DNA from: Streptomyces sp. DSM 110735
GTDB taxonomy: Bacteria > Actinomycetota > Actinomycetes > Streptomycetales > Streptomycetaceae
DNA: 64,000 nt
Direction of reading: 5' to 3'
NCBI RefSeq assembly: GCF_016482685.1
Contig: NZ_JACYHF010000006.1
Location: 62,001 to 126,000, forward strand
Positions 16,292 through 25,698 of this stretch are shown in pieces. The notes under the pieces were generated by a model, which was not told the DNA's origin, searched no databases, and saw only the letters and a list, made by a program, of their open reading frames with translations. Numbering within the stretch: position 1 is the stretch's first letter; the number at the start of each line of letters is the position of its first letter. Made by a program: the position numbers and the translations under genes.

Positions 16292-17541
16292 CGAGGATGC
16301 TCCCATCGCTGAGCGTCGTCACGGAGATCGTCGAAAACCGACCCCAAGGACATCAACGCGCGTTGCACATGCGGCAGTTCCGTCGGTGTGGGTGAGGTGA
16401 GGCTTTCGGTGCGTTCCGCGTCGGTCGCGCCCGTCAGGGAGCCGGTGGCGAGCCGTACCCGCAGCGCGCCGAGGTCGTCGCCGAAGCGGTGACCGCCCGG
16501 GGCCGGCATCGGGAGCCGGGCGGTGAGGTGTTCCTCCAGTTCCTGGGCGTCGCCGACGCCCCGCGCGGCGAGTGCCTCGCGCAGGGGTCCGAGGTCGGCG
16601 TACAACTGGCGTCCCGCCTGCGGCGGGCGGGCGAGCGCGCCGCCCGCGACGACCGTGTCCCGCACGGCGGCGGCCAGACGCGCGTGCAGGCGTACGGCTG
16701 CCTCGCGGCGGGTGGTGACGGGCTCGGGCTCGTCGAGCGCGTAGCGCGCCGCCTCCGCCACGGGCGCGGCGACATGGGCGCCGAGCGCGGTGAGCGCGTC
16801 GAGCACCCGCGCGTGCAGCCACTCCCCCGCCGGACCGGCAGGGAAGCGGGCGACGGCAGCGGGCCAGCCGGTGGGGAGCAGGGCACCGGCGAGGTCGCTG
16901 ACGACGGTCACCCGGTCGGGCAGCATCTCGGCGGGGCTGAGCAGCACGGTCTCGTGCGGGGCGTGCAGGGTGTCGCGCCAGGTCTCGTCGCTGACCAGGT
17001 GCAGCCCCTCTGCTGCGGCCGCCTCGACCGTCTCGTACAGCGGCTCGGGCGGGGTGACGGTGCCGGTCGGGTCGTCCGCGACGGACAGCACGAGCAGCCG
17101 GGGGTCGCCGCCCTCGGCGCGTACCCGGCGGACGGTCTCCAGCAGGGCGTACGAGTCCGGTACGCCCCCGCTCTCGGGCGGCACCGGCACATGGAAGACG
17201 CGTCTGCCGAGCAGCCGGGCGCAGGGCTCCCACCAGGCGGCGTGCGGGCGCGGTACGAGCACGTCGCCGCCGTCGGCGGCGAGCGCGGCGGTGATCGCGA
17301 GCAGCAGCGGGGGCGCGCCGGGGGCGGCTGCCACCTGGTCGGGGACGGTGGGTAGCGCGCGGCGGGTCCAGTAGCCGCAGGCGGCTTCCAGGAGACCGGG
17401 GGCGCCCCCTACGGGCTGCGCCGGGGCGCGGTCGGCGGCGGCGAGACGGGCGGCGAGTTCCGGCAGCACCGGCAGACCGTCGCCGGGCAGGGACGGGCCG
17501 TAGCGGACGGGGCCGTGGCCCTCGGTCTCCGTCGGTCGCAT
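16288..17541 (-). CDS. Aminotransferase class I/II-fold protein with no lysine (probable pseudoenzyme)
   Basis: A 417-aa protein with the fold-type-I aminotransferase layout: ADDPTGTVTPP (in place of NNPTG, about residue 172), SDETWRDTL (the Asp that binds the pyridine nitrogen, about 203), SDLAGALLPTGWP (the position of the PLP-lysine motif, about 235) and LRVRLATGS (the substrate-carboxylate Arg, about 375). The catalytic Lys of the S-x-S-K motif is absent, and reading the whole protein I find no lysine anywhere. It therefore cannot form the internal aldimine. GGAGGCGACG precedes ATG 17541. It is coupled by ATGA to the metallo-hydrolase downstream. Function unknown. Confidence 0.85.
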   Translation of the reverse strand: MRPTETEGHGPVRYGPSLPGDGLPVLPELAARLAAADRAPAQPVGGAPGLLEAACGYWTRRALPTVPDQVAAAPGAPPLLLAITAALAADGGDVLVPRPHAAWWEPCARLLGRRVFHVPVPPESGGVPDSYALLETVRRVRAEGGDPRLLVLSVADDPTGTVTPPEPLYETVEAAAAEGLHLVSDETWRDTLHAPHETVLLSPAEMLPDRVTVVSDLAGALLPTGWPAAVARFPAGPAGEWLHARVLDALTALGAHVAAPVAEAARYALDEPEPVTTRREAAVRLHARLAAAVRDTVVAGGALARPPQAGRQLYADLGPLREALAARGVGDAQELEEHLTARLPMPAPGGHRFGDDLGALRVRLATGSLTGATDAERTESLTSPTPTELPHVQRALMSLGSVFDDLRDDAQRWEHPR

Positions 17542-17692
17542 CGTCGCCTCCGCGCGCTGGGTGGTGTGCCGTAACCGCTCACTCGCCTGGTGCCGTGTGA
17601 CCCGTGTGCCGGTAGTGCCCTCGGTGTGGTGTGTACCCGGCGATCGCCCCGGCATGGCTGCCGGTTCGGGTTGCCCTGGTCACAGCGGGGCG

Positions 17693-18448
17693 TCAGACGT
17701 CGGAGGAGCGCCGTCGTCCGCGGGGCGGATACGTCGCGCCGATCCGGTGCAGGGCGGCGGCGCACGCGGCGGCGATCAGCGCGGCGCCCGCTGCCAGCAG
17801 GGGGATGGAGCCGCCGAAGGATCCGCCGGTCCCGGCGTCGACGCCGTGCTGGACGGTGGGCGGGGGGTCGCCCTGGTCGTGGCCGGTGCCGGTGCCGGTG
17901 TCTGGGCGGTCTCCGGTGCCGTTGCCGTTGCCGGTGTCTGGGCGGTCCCCGCTGCCGGTGCCGCCGTCGGGGCGGTCGCCGGTGTCGCCGCTGTCCCGTC
18001 CCGGGGTCTGACCGGTGCCGGGGGCTGCCTTGCCGGGTGCCGGGGAGCGCGTCTCACCGGTTCCGGGCGCCTGGGAGCGGCTCGCATCGGTTCCGGGCGC
18101 CTGGGAGCGCCCCGCACCGGCACCGCTGCCGGTCCCCGAGTCCGCGTCCGGGGTGTCCCGGGCCCGCTCCGGCACTCCGGGCGCGACCTGCTGGTCCGGA
18201 GCGTCCCCCGCGTCCCCCGCACCCGGCGTGTCCCCCGCGTCGGACACCGCACCGCAGTCCCCGCCCCCGGCGTCGTCGTCAGGGATGTCCCCCGGAACGT
18301 CCGCGGGGATCTCCGCGCGCGGCACGGCAGGGGTGTCGCAAGCGGCGGCGGCAGGCGCACCCGCTCCCCAGCCGGAGGCGAAAGCCGTGGTCGGACCGGT
18401 TATGACGAGCACGGTGGCGGCCGTGAGGGCGCGGGCGGTGCGGTGCAT
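17693..18448 (-). CDS. Secreted Gly/Asp/Pro-rich surface protein with C-terminal membrane anchor
   Basis: A 251-aa exported protein with no recognisable enzyme domain. The signal peptide spans about residues 1-25 (ends TTAFASG). The middle is low-complexity Asp/Gly/Pro/Thr with short repeats: RSQAPGT units near 110-135 and GDRPDTG units near 155-190. A hydrophobic helix (about 218-238, IPLLAAGAALIAAACAAAL) and an RRR-containing tail then anchor it. No LPxTG or LAxTG sorting motif is visible. It is probably a wall-spanning stalk. GGAG lies upstream of ATG 18448. Confidence 0.72.
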   Translation of the reverse strand: MHRTARALTAATVLVITGPTTAFASGWGAGAPAAAACDTPAVPRAEIPADVPGDIPDDDAGGGDCGAVSDAGDTPGAGDAGDAPDQQVAPGVPERARDTPDADSGTGSGAGAGRSQAPGTDASRSQAPGTGETRSPAPGKAAPGTGQTPGRDSGDTGDRPDGGTGSGDRPDTGNGNGTGDRPDTGTGTGHDQGDPPPTVQHGVDAGTGGSFGGSIPLLAAGAALIAAACAAALHRIGATYPPRGRRRSSDV

Positions 18449-18656
18449 GGGGAGGGCTCCTCGGCAGGGCGGCGACGACGGCCGACGCCTGTCGGCAACC
18501 GGTACCGCGCCGGTCGTCGGCCCGTCTGCGGGACACGGCTCTCGTGCCCTCGCCTGCCATCACAGCCCGCCGCGCGCCGCGCCGCGCGCGGCCGGACCCA
18601 TTCGCGGGACGCGACCGCCCGTGTGGGTGACCCCGGCGGTCCGGAAGGGGTGCTCC

Positions 18657-18914
18657 TCAGCTCCCGGGCGTCCCCGGCGCGGCCGTCTCGCCGCAGCCCC
18701 GCTCGCGTGCGCCCTCGCGGGTGCGCCCCGCGCTGACCAGGCGGCGCGGGTTGCGGCGCAGGTACTCGCCCTCCAACTGGGCCATGCGTTCATTGTGGGC
18801 GCGCAGCGCGTCGTTCGAGCCGTACAGGAGCGTGTCGTGGCGTGTGCGGTGGATGGTCTCCAGCTCCTTCATGAGCTGCTGATCGTCCAGCCGGCTGGGG
18901 TCGACTCCGGTCAT
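18657..18914 (-). CDS. Small DUF6158-type protein
   Basis: An 85-aa protein of unknown function found widely in Streptomyces. The recognisable core is LDDQQLMKELETIHRTRHDT followed by ALRAHNERMAQLEGEYLRRN, mostly helical and charged. The tail is disordered. ATG at 18914 gives the conserved MTGVDPS opening and has GAGCGGGG upstream. The in-frame extension to 19034 lacks family support. It is followed by a 200-base gap in which I see nothing. Confidence 0.8.
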   Translation of the reverse strand: MTGVDPSRLDDQQLMKELETIHRTRHDTLLYGSNDALRAHNERMAQLEGEYLRRNPRRLVSAGRTREGARERGCGETAAPGTPGS

Positions 18915-19000
18915 GGTGGTACCCCGCTCGTCGTGTCCGCGTTCCCTGCGACCACTGTACGAACATCCGGACCCGGCGGCCTCCGCGCCCGGAGCGCGAT

Positions 19001-20620
19001 TCAGCGGGCGCGCTCCACCCGGCGTTCGTCCCACACGGGCTCCGGGGTCTCCCGGACCCGGCCGTCGGTGCCGAAGACCAGGAAGCGGTCGAAGGAGCGG
19101 GCGAACCAGCGGTCGTGGGTGACCGCGAGGACGGTGCCCTCGAACGCCTCCAGACCCTCCTGGAGCGCCTCGGCGGACTCCAGGTCGAGGTTGTCGGTGG
19201 GCTCGTCGAGCAGCAGGGCGGTGACTCCGGCGAGTTCGAGCAGGAGGATCTGGAAACGGGCCTGCTGGCCGCCGGAGAGCCGGTCGAAGGGCTGCTCGGC
19301 CTGCGCGGTCAGCTCGTAGCGCCGCAGCCGGGACATCGCCGCGCCCCGGTCCTGGGCGTGCTCCTTCCAGAGGATGTCGAGGAGCGGGCGCCCTTGCAGC
19401 TCGGGGTGGGCGTGGGTCTGCGCGAAGTGTCCGGGCACGACGCGGGCGCCGAGCCTGAAGGCGCCGGTGTGCGCCACGTCCTCGCCCGCGAGCAGGCGCA
19501 GGAAGTGGGACTTGCCCGAGCCGTTGGAGCCGAGCACCGCGACGCGTTCGCCGTAGAATACCTCCAGGTCGAACGGGCGCATCAGACCGGTGAGTTCGAG
19601 TCCCTCGCAGGTCACGGCGCGCACGCCCGTGCGGCCGCCGCGCAGCCGCATGGTGATGTTCTGCTCACGCGGCGGCTCCGGCGGCGGTCCCGCCTCCTCG
19701 AACTTGCGCAGCCGGGTCTGCGCCGCCGCGTACCGCGACGCCATCTCATGGCTGACGGCGGCGGCTTGGCGGAGGTTGAGGACCAACTTCTTGAGCTGGG
19801 CGTGCTTCTCGTCCCAGCGGCGGCGCAACTCCTCGAAGCGGGCGAAGCGTTCCCGCCGCGCCTCGTGATAGGTGGCGAAGCCGTCGCCGTGCACCCAGGC
19901 GTCGGCCCCGGCGGGTCCCGGCTCGACGGAGACGATCTTCTCGGCGGCGCGGGCGAGGAGTTCGCGGTCGTGGGAGACGAACAGGACCGTCTTGCGGGTC
20001 TCCTTGAGCTGCTGCTCCAGCCAGCGCTTGCCGGGCACGTCGAGGTAGTTGTCCGGCTCGTCGAGCAGCAGCACCTCGTCGGGTCCGCGCAGCAGCGCCT
20101 CCAGGACGAGCCGCTTCTGCTCACCGCCGGACAGGGTGCGCACCAGCCGCCACTGCGCCTGGTCGTACGGCACCCCGAGCGCGGCCATGGTGCACATGTC
20201 CCACATGGTCTCGGACTCGTACCCGCGCACCTCGGCCCAGTCGGCGAGCGCCTGCGCGTAGGCGAGCTGGGCGGCCTCGTCGTCCACGGTCATGATCGCG
20301 TGCTCGGCCGTGTCCACCGCCTTCGCCGCCGCGCGGATGCCGGGCGGGGCGACGGAGACCAGCAGGTCGCGCACGGTCGTCTCGTCCCGTACGGAGCCGA
20401 CGAACTGGCGCATCACGCCGAGCCCGCCGCCGACGGTGACGGTGCCGCCGTGCGGCTTCAGCTCACCGGAGATCAGCCGCAGCAGGGTGGTCTTGCCCGC
20501 GCCGTTGGGACCGACCAGGGCCACGACGGCGCCCTCGCCGACCCGGAAGGAGACGTCGCCGAGCAGCGTCCTCCCGTCGGGGAGGTGGTACTCGAGATGC
20601 GCGGCTTCCAGGTGTCCCAT
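19001..20620 (-). CDS. ABC-F family ATPase (ribosome-associated)
   Basis: Soluble protein with two ABC cassettes and no membrane domain, 539 aa, hence ABC-F. Walker A motifs are GPNGAGKTT (about residue 35) and GSNGSGKSH (about 365). Signatures are LSGGEQKRL (about 158) and LSGGQQARF (about 450), and Walker B is LLLDEPDNYLD and LLLDEPTDNLD. The charged linker between cassettes (RRERFARFEELRRRWDEKHA region) is the P-site tRNA interaction motif. Members regulate translation or protect ribosomes from antibiotics; which applies cannot be told. ATG 20620 has GGAGA upstream. Confidence 0.92.
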   Translation of the reverse strand: MGHLEAAHLEYHLPDGRTLLGDVSFRVGEGAVVALVGPNGAGKTTLLRLISGELKPHGGTVTVGGGLGVMRQFVGSVRDETTVRDLLVSVAPPGIRAAAKAVDTAEHAIMTVDDEAAQLAYAQALADWAEVRGYESETMWDMCTMAALGVPYDQAQWRLVRTLSGGEQKRLVLEALLRGPDEVLLLDEPDNYLDVPGKRWLEQQLKETRKTVLFVSHDRELLARAAEKIVSVEPGPAGADAWVHGDGFATYHEARRERFARFEELRRRWDEKHAQLKKLVLNLRQAAAVSHEMASRYAAAQTRLRKFEEAGPPPEPPREQNITMRLRGGRTGVRAVTCEGLELTGLMRPFDLEVFYGERVAVLGSNGSGKSHFLRLLAGEDVAHTGAFRLGARVVPGHFAQTHAHPELQGRPLLDILWKEHAQDRGAAMSRLRRYELTAQAEQPFDRLSGGQQARFQILLLELAGVTALLLDEPTDNLDLESAEALQEGLEAFEGTVLAVTHDRWFARSFDRFLVFGTDGRVRETPEPVWDERRVERAR

Positions 20621-20745
20621 GCGGCGCATTCTCCGCTGGCACGAGCGGAGCGGGCAAACCCGTTTCCCGTGGTCGCCCGCGGGCCGGAACCCCCGACGGC
20701 CCACATCCCGCACAAGGAAGCCCCGCTTCGGGGTAGTCGGACGCC

Positions 20746-22242
20746 ATGAGCCCTGATGTCGACCTGACCGCCGTCCCCGCCCCCGGCCGCTCGGTGCTGC
20801 GGCGGCTGCTCGCCGCCGACGCCCGGCTGTTCGAGGTGGCCGCCGAACGGAACTGGCCCGGCGCCGAGCGCGTCCTGCCCAAGCTGAGCCGCAGCGCGAA
20901 CCACGGGGTGCTGTGGTTCGCCGCTGCCGCCGCCATCGCCGCGACCCGCACCCCGCGTGCCCGCCGGGCGGCGGTGCGCGGCATGGCCTCGCTCGGTCTT
21001 GCGTCGCTGACCATCAACACCCTCGGCAAGCGCTCGGTGCGCAGGCCGCGCCCGGTGATCGCGCCGGTGCCGGTGGCACGGCGGCTGAAGCGGCAGCCGA
21101 TCACCACGTCCTTCCCCTCCGGTCACGCCGCCTCGGCCGCCGCCTTCGCGACCGGTGTCGCGCTGGAGTCCCCGGCCTGGGGCGCCGCGGTGGCGCCGAT
21201 CGCGTTCTCGGTGGCGATGTCCCGGGTCTACACGGGCGTCCATTTCCCCAGTGACGTCCTGGCCGGTGCGGCGCTCGGAGTGGGCGCCGCCTTCGCCGTC
21301 CGGGGTCTGGTGCAGACCCGCGCGCAGGCGCGGCCCGCCGCCCGCCCGGCCGTCGACGCCCCGGCGCTGCCGGAGGGCGAGGGTCTGGTGATGGTGGCCA
21401 ACGAGGCTTCGGGTACCGCCGACCGGGTGAACGTGCTGCGTACGGCGCTTCCGGCCGCCGAGATCGTGGAGTGCGCGCCGGAGGACGTGGTCGCCGAGCT
21501 GGAGAAGGCGGCGACGCGGGCCCGGGTGCTCGGGGTGTGCGGCGGCGACGGCACGGTGAACGCGGCGGCGGGCATCGCCCTGCGGCGCGGGCTGCCCCTC
21601 GCGGTGCTGCCCGGCGGCACCCTCAACCACTTCGCCTACGACCTCGGCGTGGAGGACGAGCGGGATCTGGCCGACGCGCTGCGCGAGGGCGAGGCGGTCC
21701 GGGTGGACGTGGGCCGCTTCACCACCGAGACCGGCTCGGGCGTCTTCCTCAACACCCTCAGCCTCGGCGTCTACCCCGAGCTGGTGCGCGAGCGGGAGCA
21801 CTGGTCGCCCCGGATCGGCGGCTGGGCAGCCGGGGTGCTGGCGGCGCTGCGGGTGCTGCGCGCGGACTGCCATCCGCTGGAGGTGGAGGCGGCCGGCAAG
21901 CGCCGGGCGCTGTGGATGCTGTTCGTCGGCAACGGCGTCTACCACCGCCGGGGGCTCGGGGCGGGGCGCCGTACGGATCTGTCGGACGGGCGCCTCGACG
22001 TGCGCGTGGTGAACGGCAGTGGCCACCCGGCGCTGCGGCTGCTCGCGGCGGCGGTCGCGGGTCCGCTCACCCGCTCCCCCTCGCACGCCGCCGTCCAGCT
22101 CGGCAGGCTGCGCCTCTCGGGCATCGCACCCGGCACCCCGCTGGCCTACGACGGCGAGGTGACCCCGGTCGGCGGCCGGATGACCCTTGAGGTGCTGCCC
22201 GGGGCGCTGACGGTCTACAGCCCCGGCGCCAAGGTGAGTTGA
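20746..22242 (+). CDS. PAP2 phosphatase / diacylglycerol-kinase-like fusion protein
   Basis: A 498-aa lipid enzyme joining two opposing activities. Residues about 60-190 form a membrane PAP2 domain with all three phosphatase motifs (KRSVRRPRP, PSGHA, SRVYTGVHFPSD). Residues about 215-495 form a DAGKc/LCB-kinase domain with GVCGGDGTVNAAAG, VLPGGTLNHFAYD and the late AYDGEVTP strand. It may convert phosphatidate and diacylglycerol, or act on a polyprenyl phosphate and a sphingoid-like lipid. It is divergent from the ABC-F gene and followed by a methyltransferase. Confidence 0.92.
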   Translation: MSPDVDLTAVPAPGRSVLRRLLAADARLFEVAAERNWPGAERVLPKLSRSANHGVLWFAAAAAIAATRTPRARRAAVRGMASLGLASLTINTLGKRSVRRPRPVIAPVPVARRLKRQPITTSFPSGHAASAAAFATGVALESPAWGAAVAPIAFSVAMSRVYTGVHFPSDVLAGAALGVGAAFAVRGLVQTRAQARPAARPAVDAPALPEGEGLVMVANEASGTADRVNVLRTALPAAEIVECAPEDVVAELEKAATRARVLGVCGGDGTVNAAAGIALRRGLPLAVLPGGTLNHFAYDLGVEDERDLADALREGEAVRVDVGRFTTETGSGVFLNTLSLGVYPELVREREHWSPRIGGWAAGVLAALRVLRADCHPLEVEAAGKRRALWMLFVGNGVYHRRGLGAGRRTDLSDGRLDVRVVNGSGHPALRLLAAAVAGPLTRSPSHAAVQLGRLRLSGIAPGTPLAYDGEVTPVGGRMTLEVLPGALTVYSPGAKVS

Positions 22243-22374
22243 CGCATCGTCAGTCCGTATGGCGAAACACGGGTCTCACCATGCGGCGTCCGGGCGTAGC
22301 GTTCGGTGCAGCACGGCCACGGTGTCCGCAGCGGCGCCGTGGCCGGTCCGTCGAGCGGTGAGGGAGATCCGGCC

Positions 22375-23202
22375 ATGCCGAAAGCGCGGGAGACCGCCGT
22401 CTACACGCACGGGCACCACGAGTCCGTGCTGCGCTCGCACACCTGGCGTACGGCCGCCAACTCGGCGGCGTATCTGCTGGGTTCGCTCAAGCCGCACATG
22501 AAGGTCCTGGACATCGGCTGCGGTCCGGGCACGATCACCGCCGACCTGGCCGCGCTGGTCCCGGAGGGTCAGGTGACCGGTCTCGACCGCGCGCCCGGGA
22601 TCCTGGAGCAGGCTCGCGCGACGGCTGCCGAACGCGGCCTGACCAACACCGACTTCGCCGTCGGCGACGTGCACGCGCTGGACTTCCCTGACGACACCTT
22701 CTGCGTGGTCCACGCCCATCAGGTGCTCCAGCACGTGGGCGATCCGGTGCGGGCGCTGCGCGAGATGGCGCGGGTGACCCGGCCGGGCGGGATCGTCGCG
22801 GTGCGCGACGCGGACTACGCGGCCATGACCTGGTACCCGGCGGTGGACGGGCTGGACGACTGGCTGGACCTGTACGAGCGCGTCGCCCGGGACAACGGCG
22901 GCGAGCCGGACGCCGGGCGGCGGCTGAAGAGCTGGGCGCTGGAGGCGGGTCTGCGGGACGTCACCGCCACCTCCGGCACCTGGACGTTCGCCACCGCCGA
23001 GGAACGGTCCTGGTGGAGCGGGCTGTGGGCGGACCGCACGCTCGCCTCGGCGTACGCGGACCGCGCCGTCGGGGGCGGGCACGCGAGCGCCGAGGAGCTG
23101 CGGGCGGTGTCGCGGGCGTGGCGGGAGTGGGGGCGGCAGGAGGACGGCTGGTTCGCGGTCCTGCACGGGGAGATCCTGTGCCGGAAGGAACGCCGGGACT
23201 GA
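22375..23202 (+). CDS. Class I SAM-dependent methyltransferase (UbiE/type 11)
   Basis: Methyltransferase, 275 aa. Motif I is VLDIGCGPGTITADL (about residues 43-57), the strand-2 motif is VTGLDRAPGI, motif IV is DFPDDTFCVVHAHQVLQHV and the following VTRPGGIVAVRD completes the fold. The C-terminal cap is Trp-rich (SWWSGLWADR). ATG at 22375 was chosen because AGGGAG lies about nine bases upstream; the frame extends farther without support. It follows the PAP2/kinase fusion by 132 bases and may be independent. The acceptor is unknown. Confidence 0.9.
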   Translation: MPKARETAVYTHGHHESVLRSHTWRTAANSAAYLLGSLKPHMKVLDIGCGPGTITADLAALVPEGQVTGLDRAPGILEQARATAAERGLTNTDFAVGDVHALDFPDDTFCVVHAHQVLQHVGDPVRALREMARVTRPGGIVAVRDADYAAMTWYPAVDGLDDWLDLYERVARDNGGEPDAGRRLKSWALEAGLRDVTATSGTWTFATAEERSWWSGLWADRTLASAYADRAVGGGHASAEELRAVSRAWREWGRQEDGWFAVLHGEILCRKERRD

Positions 23203-23275
23203 ACCGGGCGTCCCCCGCTCCCGGCGCGAATCGGTCGACCCGGCGCGAACCGGCCGTCCCCGCCCCCGGCGCCCC

Positions 23276-25120
23276 TCAGCTCACCATCGCCTCCTCCACC
23301 AGCAGCTTCGCCGTGGCCGTGATGTTCGCGGCGTCGATGCCGGCCTCGTGGAGCTGTTCCTCGGGCGTGGCGGAGCCCGGCATCACGCGCACCGCGAGGC
23401 GCACCAGGCGGGGCACCGGGCGGCCGTCGGTGAAGGCTTCCACGACGGCGTCCCCGATGCCGCCCTCCTCGTGGTGGTCCTCCACGGTCACCAGGCAGCC
23501 GGTGTCCTCGGCGGCCCGGCGCAGGGTCTCCACGTCCACCGGCTTCACCGAGTACAGGTCGATGACGCGCACCCGGATGCCGTCCTCGGCGAGCCGGTCG
23601 GCGGCGGTCAGCGCCTCGGGCACGGTGACCCCGGCGGCGACGATGGTCAGCCGGTCCTCGTCGCTGGAGCGCAGGACCTTGCTGCCGCCGATGGGGAACT
23701 CCTCGTCGGGGCCGTAGATCACCGGGGTCTTGCCGCGCGAGGTGCGCAGATAGCGGATGTCCTTCAGGTCCGCCATGGCGGCGGTGAGCCTGGCGGTCTG
23801 GTTGGCGTCGCACGGGTAGAGCACCGTGGAGCCGTAGACCGAGCGGAACATCGCCAGGTCCTCCAGACCCATCTGGGAGGGTCCGTCCTCGCCGATGGCG
23901 ACGCCCGCGTGCGAGCCGACCAGGTTGATCCCGGCGCCGCTGACCGCGGCCATGCGCACGAAGTCGTAGGCGCGGGTGAGGAAGGCAGCGAAGGTGGCGG
24001 CGTACGGCAGCCAGCCGCGCGAGGCGATGCCGACGGCGGAGGCGACCATCTGCTGTTCCGCGATGTAGGTCTCGAAGAAGCGGTCGGGGTGTTCCTTGCC
24101 GAACTGCTCGGTGCGGGTGGAGTCGCCCACCTCGCCGTCCAGGACGACCACCTCGCCGCGGGCGTTGCCGAGCGCGGCGAGGGCGCCGCCGAAGGCGTCG
24201 CGGGTGGCGACCTCGTCGCCCACGTCCCAGCGCGGGAGGCTCAGCGGCTCGGTGGCCCTGCGGGGCGGGGTCCCGGTGGGCGGTTCGGCGACGTGGACGC
24301 GCGCGTCGCGGCGCCCGCCCAGCTCCTCGATGGCCTCGTCGGCGTCGGGCAGCGGCTTGCCGTGCTGGCCCTCGCGGTCCTCGACGGCGGCGACGCCCTT
24401 GCCCTTGAGGGTGCGGGCGAGGACGGCGGTGGGCTGTCCGGTGGTCGACAGTGCCTCGCCGTAGGCGCGGTCGACGGCGTCCACGTCGTGGCCGTCGACC
24501 TCGATCGTGTGCCAGCCGAAGCCCTGGAAGCGGCGGGCGTAGGCGTCCAGGTCGTGTCCGTGCCGGGTGGGACCGCGCTGGCCGAGCCGGTTCACGTCCA
24601 CGATGACGATCAGGTTGTCCAGGTTCTCGTACGCGGCGGTCTCGGCGGCTTCCCACACGGAGCCCTCGGCCATCTCGCTGTCCCCGCACAGCACCCACAC
24701 ACGGCTGTCGGAGTGGTCCAGGCGCTTGGCGGCGAGGGCGACGCCGACGCCTACGGGCAGCCCCTGCCCGAGCGAGCCGGTGGCCGTCTCGACCCACGGC
24801 AGGCGGCGCGGGGTCGGGTGGCCCTCCAGGCGGCTGCCGAGCTTGCGGAAGGTGAGCAGCTCGCCGTCGTCGATGGCGCCCGCGGCCTTGTACGCGGAGT
24901 ACAGCAGCGGGGAGGCGTGCCCCTTGGAGAGGATGAAGTGATCACTGGCGGGGTTGTCCGGGCGCTCGAAGTCGTAGCGGAGGTGGTTCGCGAGCAGCAC
25001 GGCCATCAGGTCCGCCGCCGACATGGAGGAGGTCGGGTGACCGGAGTTCGCGGCCTGCGCGGCCCGTACGCTGTCCACCCGCAACTGCTGTCCGAGTTCG
25101 GCGAGTTCTGCGGTGTTCAT
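23276..25120 (-). CDS. tkt: Transketolase
   Basis: TPP-dependent transketolase of the pentose-phosphate pathway, 614 aa, similar in length to the animal-type short transketolases rather than the 690-700-aa bacterial TktA. The TPP motif is GDSEMAEGSVWEAAE, with the closing VDVNRLGQ (about residues 145-180). The catalytic Glu is in ETYIAEQQMVASAVG (about 365). The C-terminal domain contains VEDHHEEGGIGDAV. AAGGAG lies just before ATG 25120. A main tkt may exist elsewhere, so this could be a second isozyme. Confidence 0.92.
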   Translation of the reverse strand: MNTAELAELGQQLRVDSVRAAQAANSGHPTSSMSAADLMAVLLANHLRYDFERPDNPASDHFILSKGHASPLLYSAYKAAGAIDDGELLTFRKLGSRLEGHPTPRRLPWVETATGSLGQGLPVGVGVALAAKRLDHSDSRVWVLCGDSEMAEGSVWEAAETAAYENLDNLIVIVDVNRLGQRGPTRHGHDLDAYARRFQGFGWHTIEVDGHDVDAVDRAYGEALSTTGQPTAVLARTLKGKGVAAVEDREGQHGKPLPDADEAIEELGGRRDARVHVAEPPTGTPPRRATEPLSLPRWDVGDEVATRDAFGGALAALGNARGEVVVLDGEVGDSTRTEQFGKEHPDRFFETYIAEQQMVASAVGIASRGWLPYAATFAAFLTRAYDFVRMAAVSGAGINLVGSHAGVAIGEDGPSQMGLEDLAMFRSVYGSTVLYPCDANQTARLTAAMADLKDIRYLRTSRGKTPVIYGPDEEFPIGGSKVLRSSDEDRLTIVAAGVTVPEALTAADRLAEDGIRVRVIDLYSVKPVDVETLRRAAEDTGCLVTVEDHHEEGGIGDAVVEAFTDGRPVPRLVRLAVRVMPGSATPEEQLHEAGIDAANITATAKLLVEEAMVS

Positions 25121-25337
25121 GAGTCTCCTTCCGTAGGGGTCCGAGACGGTCGGACGGCGTCCGGAGCCGGGGCCGCCCCCCACGGTCACCGTGCGTGAGC
25201 GCAGGGTGTGCGGCCCGTCCGACCTCCTCCGCGTATCCGGAGGCGCGGCGGGCAAACGCCCTGGGGACCAACCGGGTGACGGCCGCTCCCCCGGCGCGGT
25301 CGGGGGCGACCGCCTGTGCGCGCCGGGTCGTCCCAAC

Positions 25338-25353
25338 TAGGCTCGCCCGTATG
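25338..25353 (+). promoter_or_regulatory. -10 element of a leaderless promoter for the VOC gene
   Basis: TAGGCT (25338-25343) is followed by seven bases and then ATG at 25351. There is no ribosome site. Confidence 0.55.
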
Positions 25354-25698
25354 GAGATTCTGGGCGCCACACTGCGCATCTGCGTCGACGACCTCGAGAC
25401 CACGATCCCGTTCTACGAGCGGCTGACCGGCGCCCGGGCGCACCGCTTCGGGCGCGGCGGGGTGCAGGCGGCGGCGATCGGCTCCTTCCTGCTGATGAGC
25501 GGGCCGGAGGCTGAGCTGGAGGTGCTGCGCAAGGTCACGGCGACCATCGCGGTGAAGGACGTGGACGAGGCACACCGGCAGCTCACGGAGCTGGGCGCCC
25601 GCGTGGTCGCGGGCCCGCTGTCCACCCCGGCGGGCCGCAATCTGCTCGCGGTGCACCCGGACGGCTCGGTCTTCGAGTACGTGGACCAGCCGGGCTGA
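25351..25698 (+). CDS. VOC (glyoxalase/bleomycin-resistance fold) protein
   Basis: A small 115-aa beta-alpha-beta-beta-beta metalloprotein-fold protein. Opening LGATLRICVDDLETTIPFYE and closing AVHPDGSVFEYVDQ are typical of the vicinal-oxygen-chelate family. ATG at 25351 follows a TAGGCT element by seven bases. It lies alone between the transketolase and a GNAT gene. No substrate can be assigned. Its stop codon is the first base triplet of a 21-bp tandem repeat. Confidence 0.87.
   Translation: MEILGATLRICVDDLETTIPFYERLTGARAHRFGRGGVQAAAIGSFLLMSGPEAELEVLRKVTATIAVKDVDEAHRQLTELGARVVAGPLSTPAGRNLLAVHPDGSVFEYVDQPG

Noticed and set aside
22239..22264. TTGACG and TATGGC as a promoter for the methyltransferase at 22375
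   Set aside because: The spacing is only 13 bases, too short for a working promoter.
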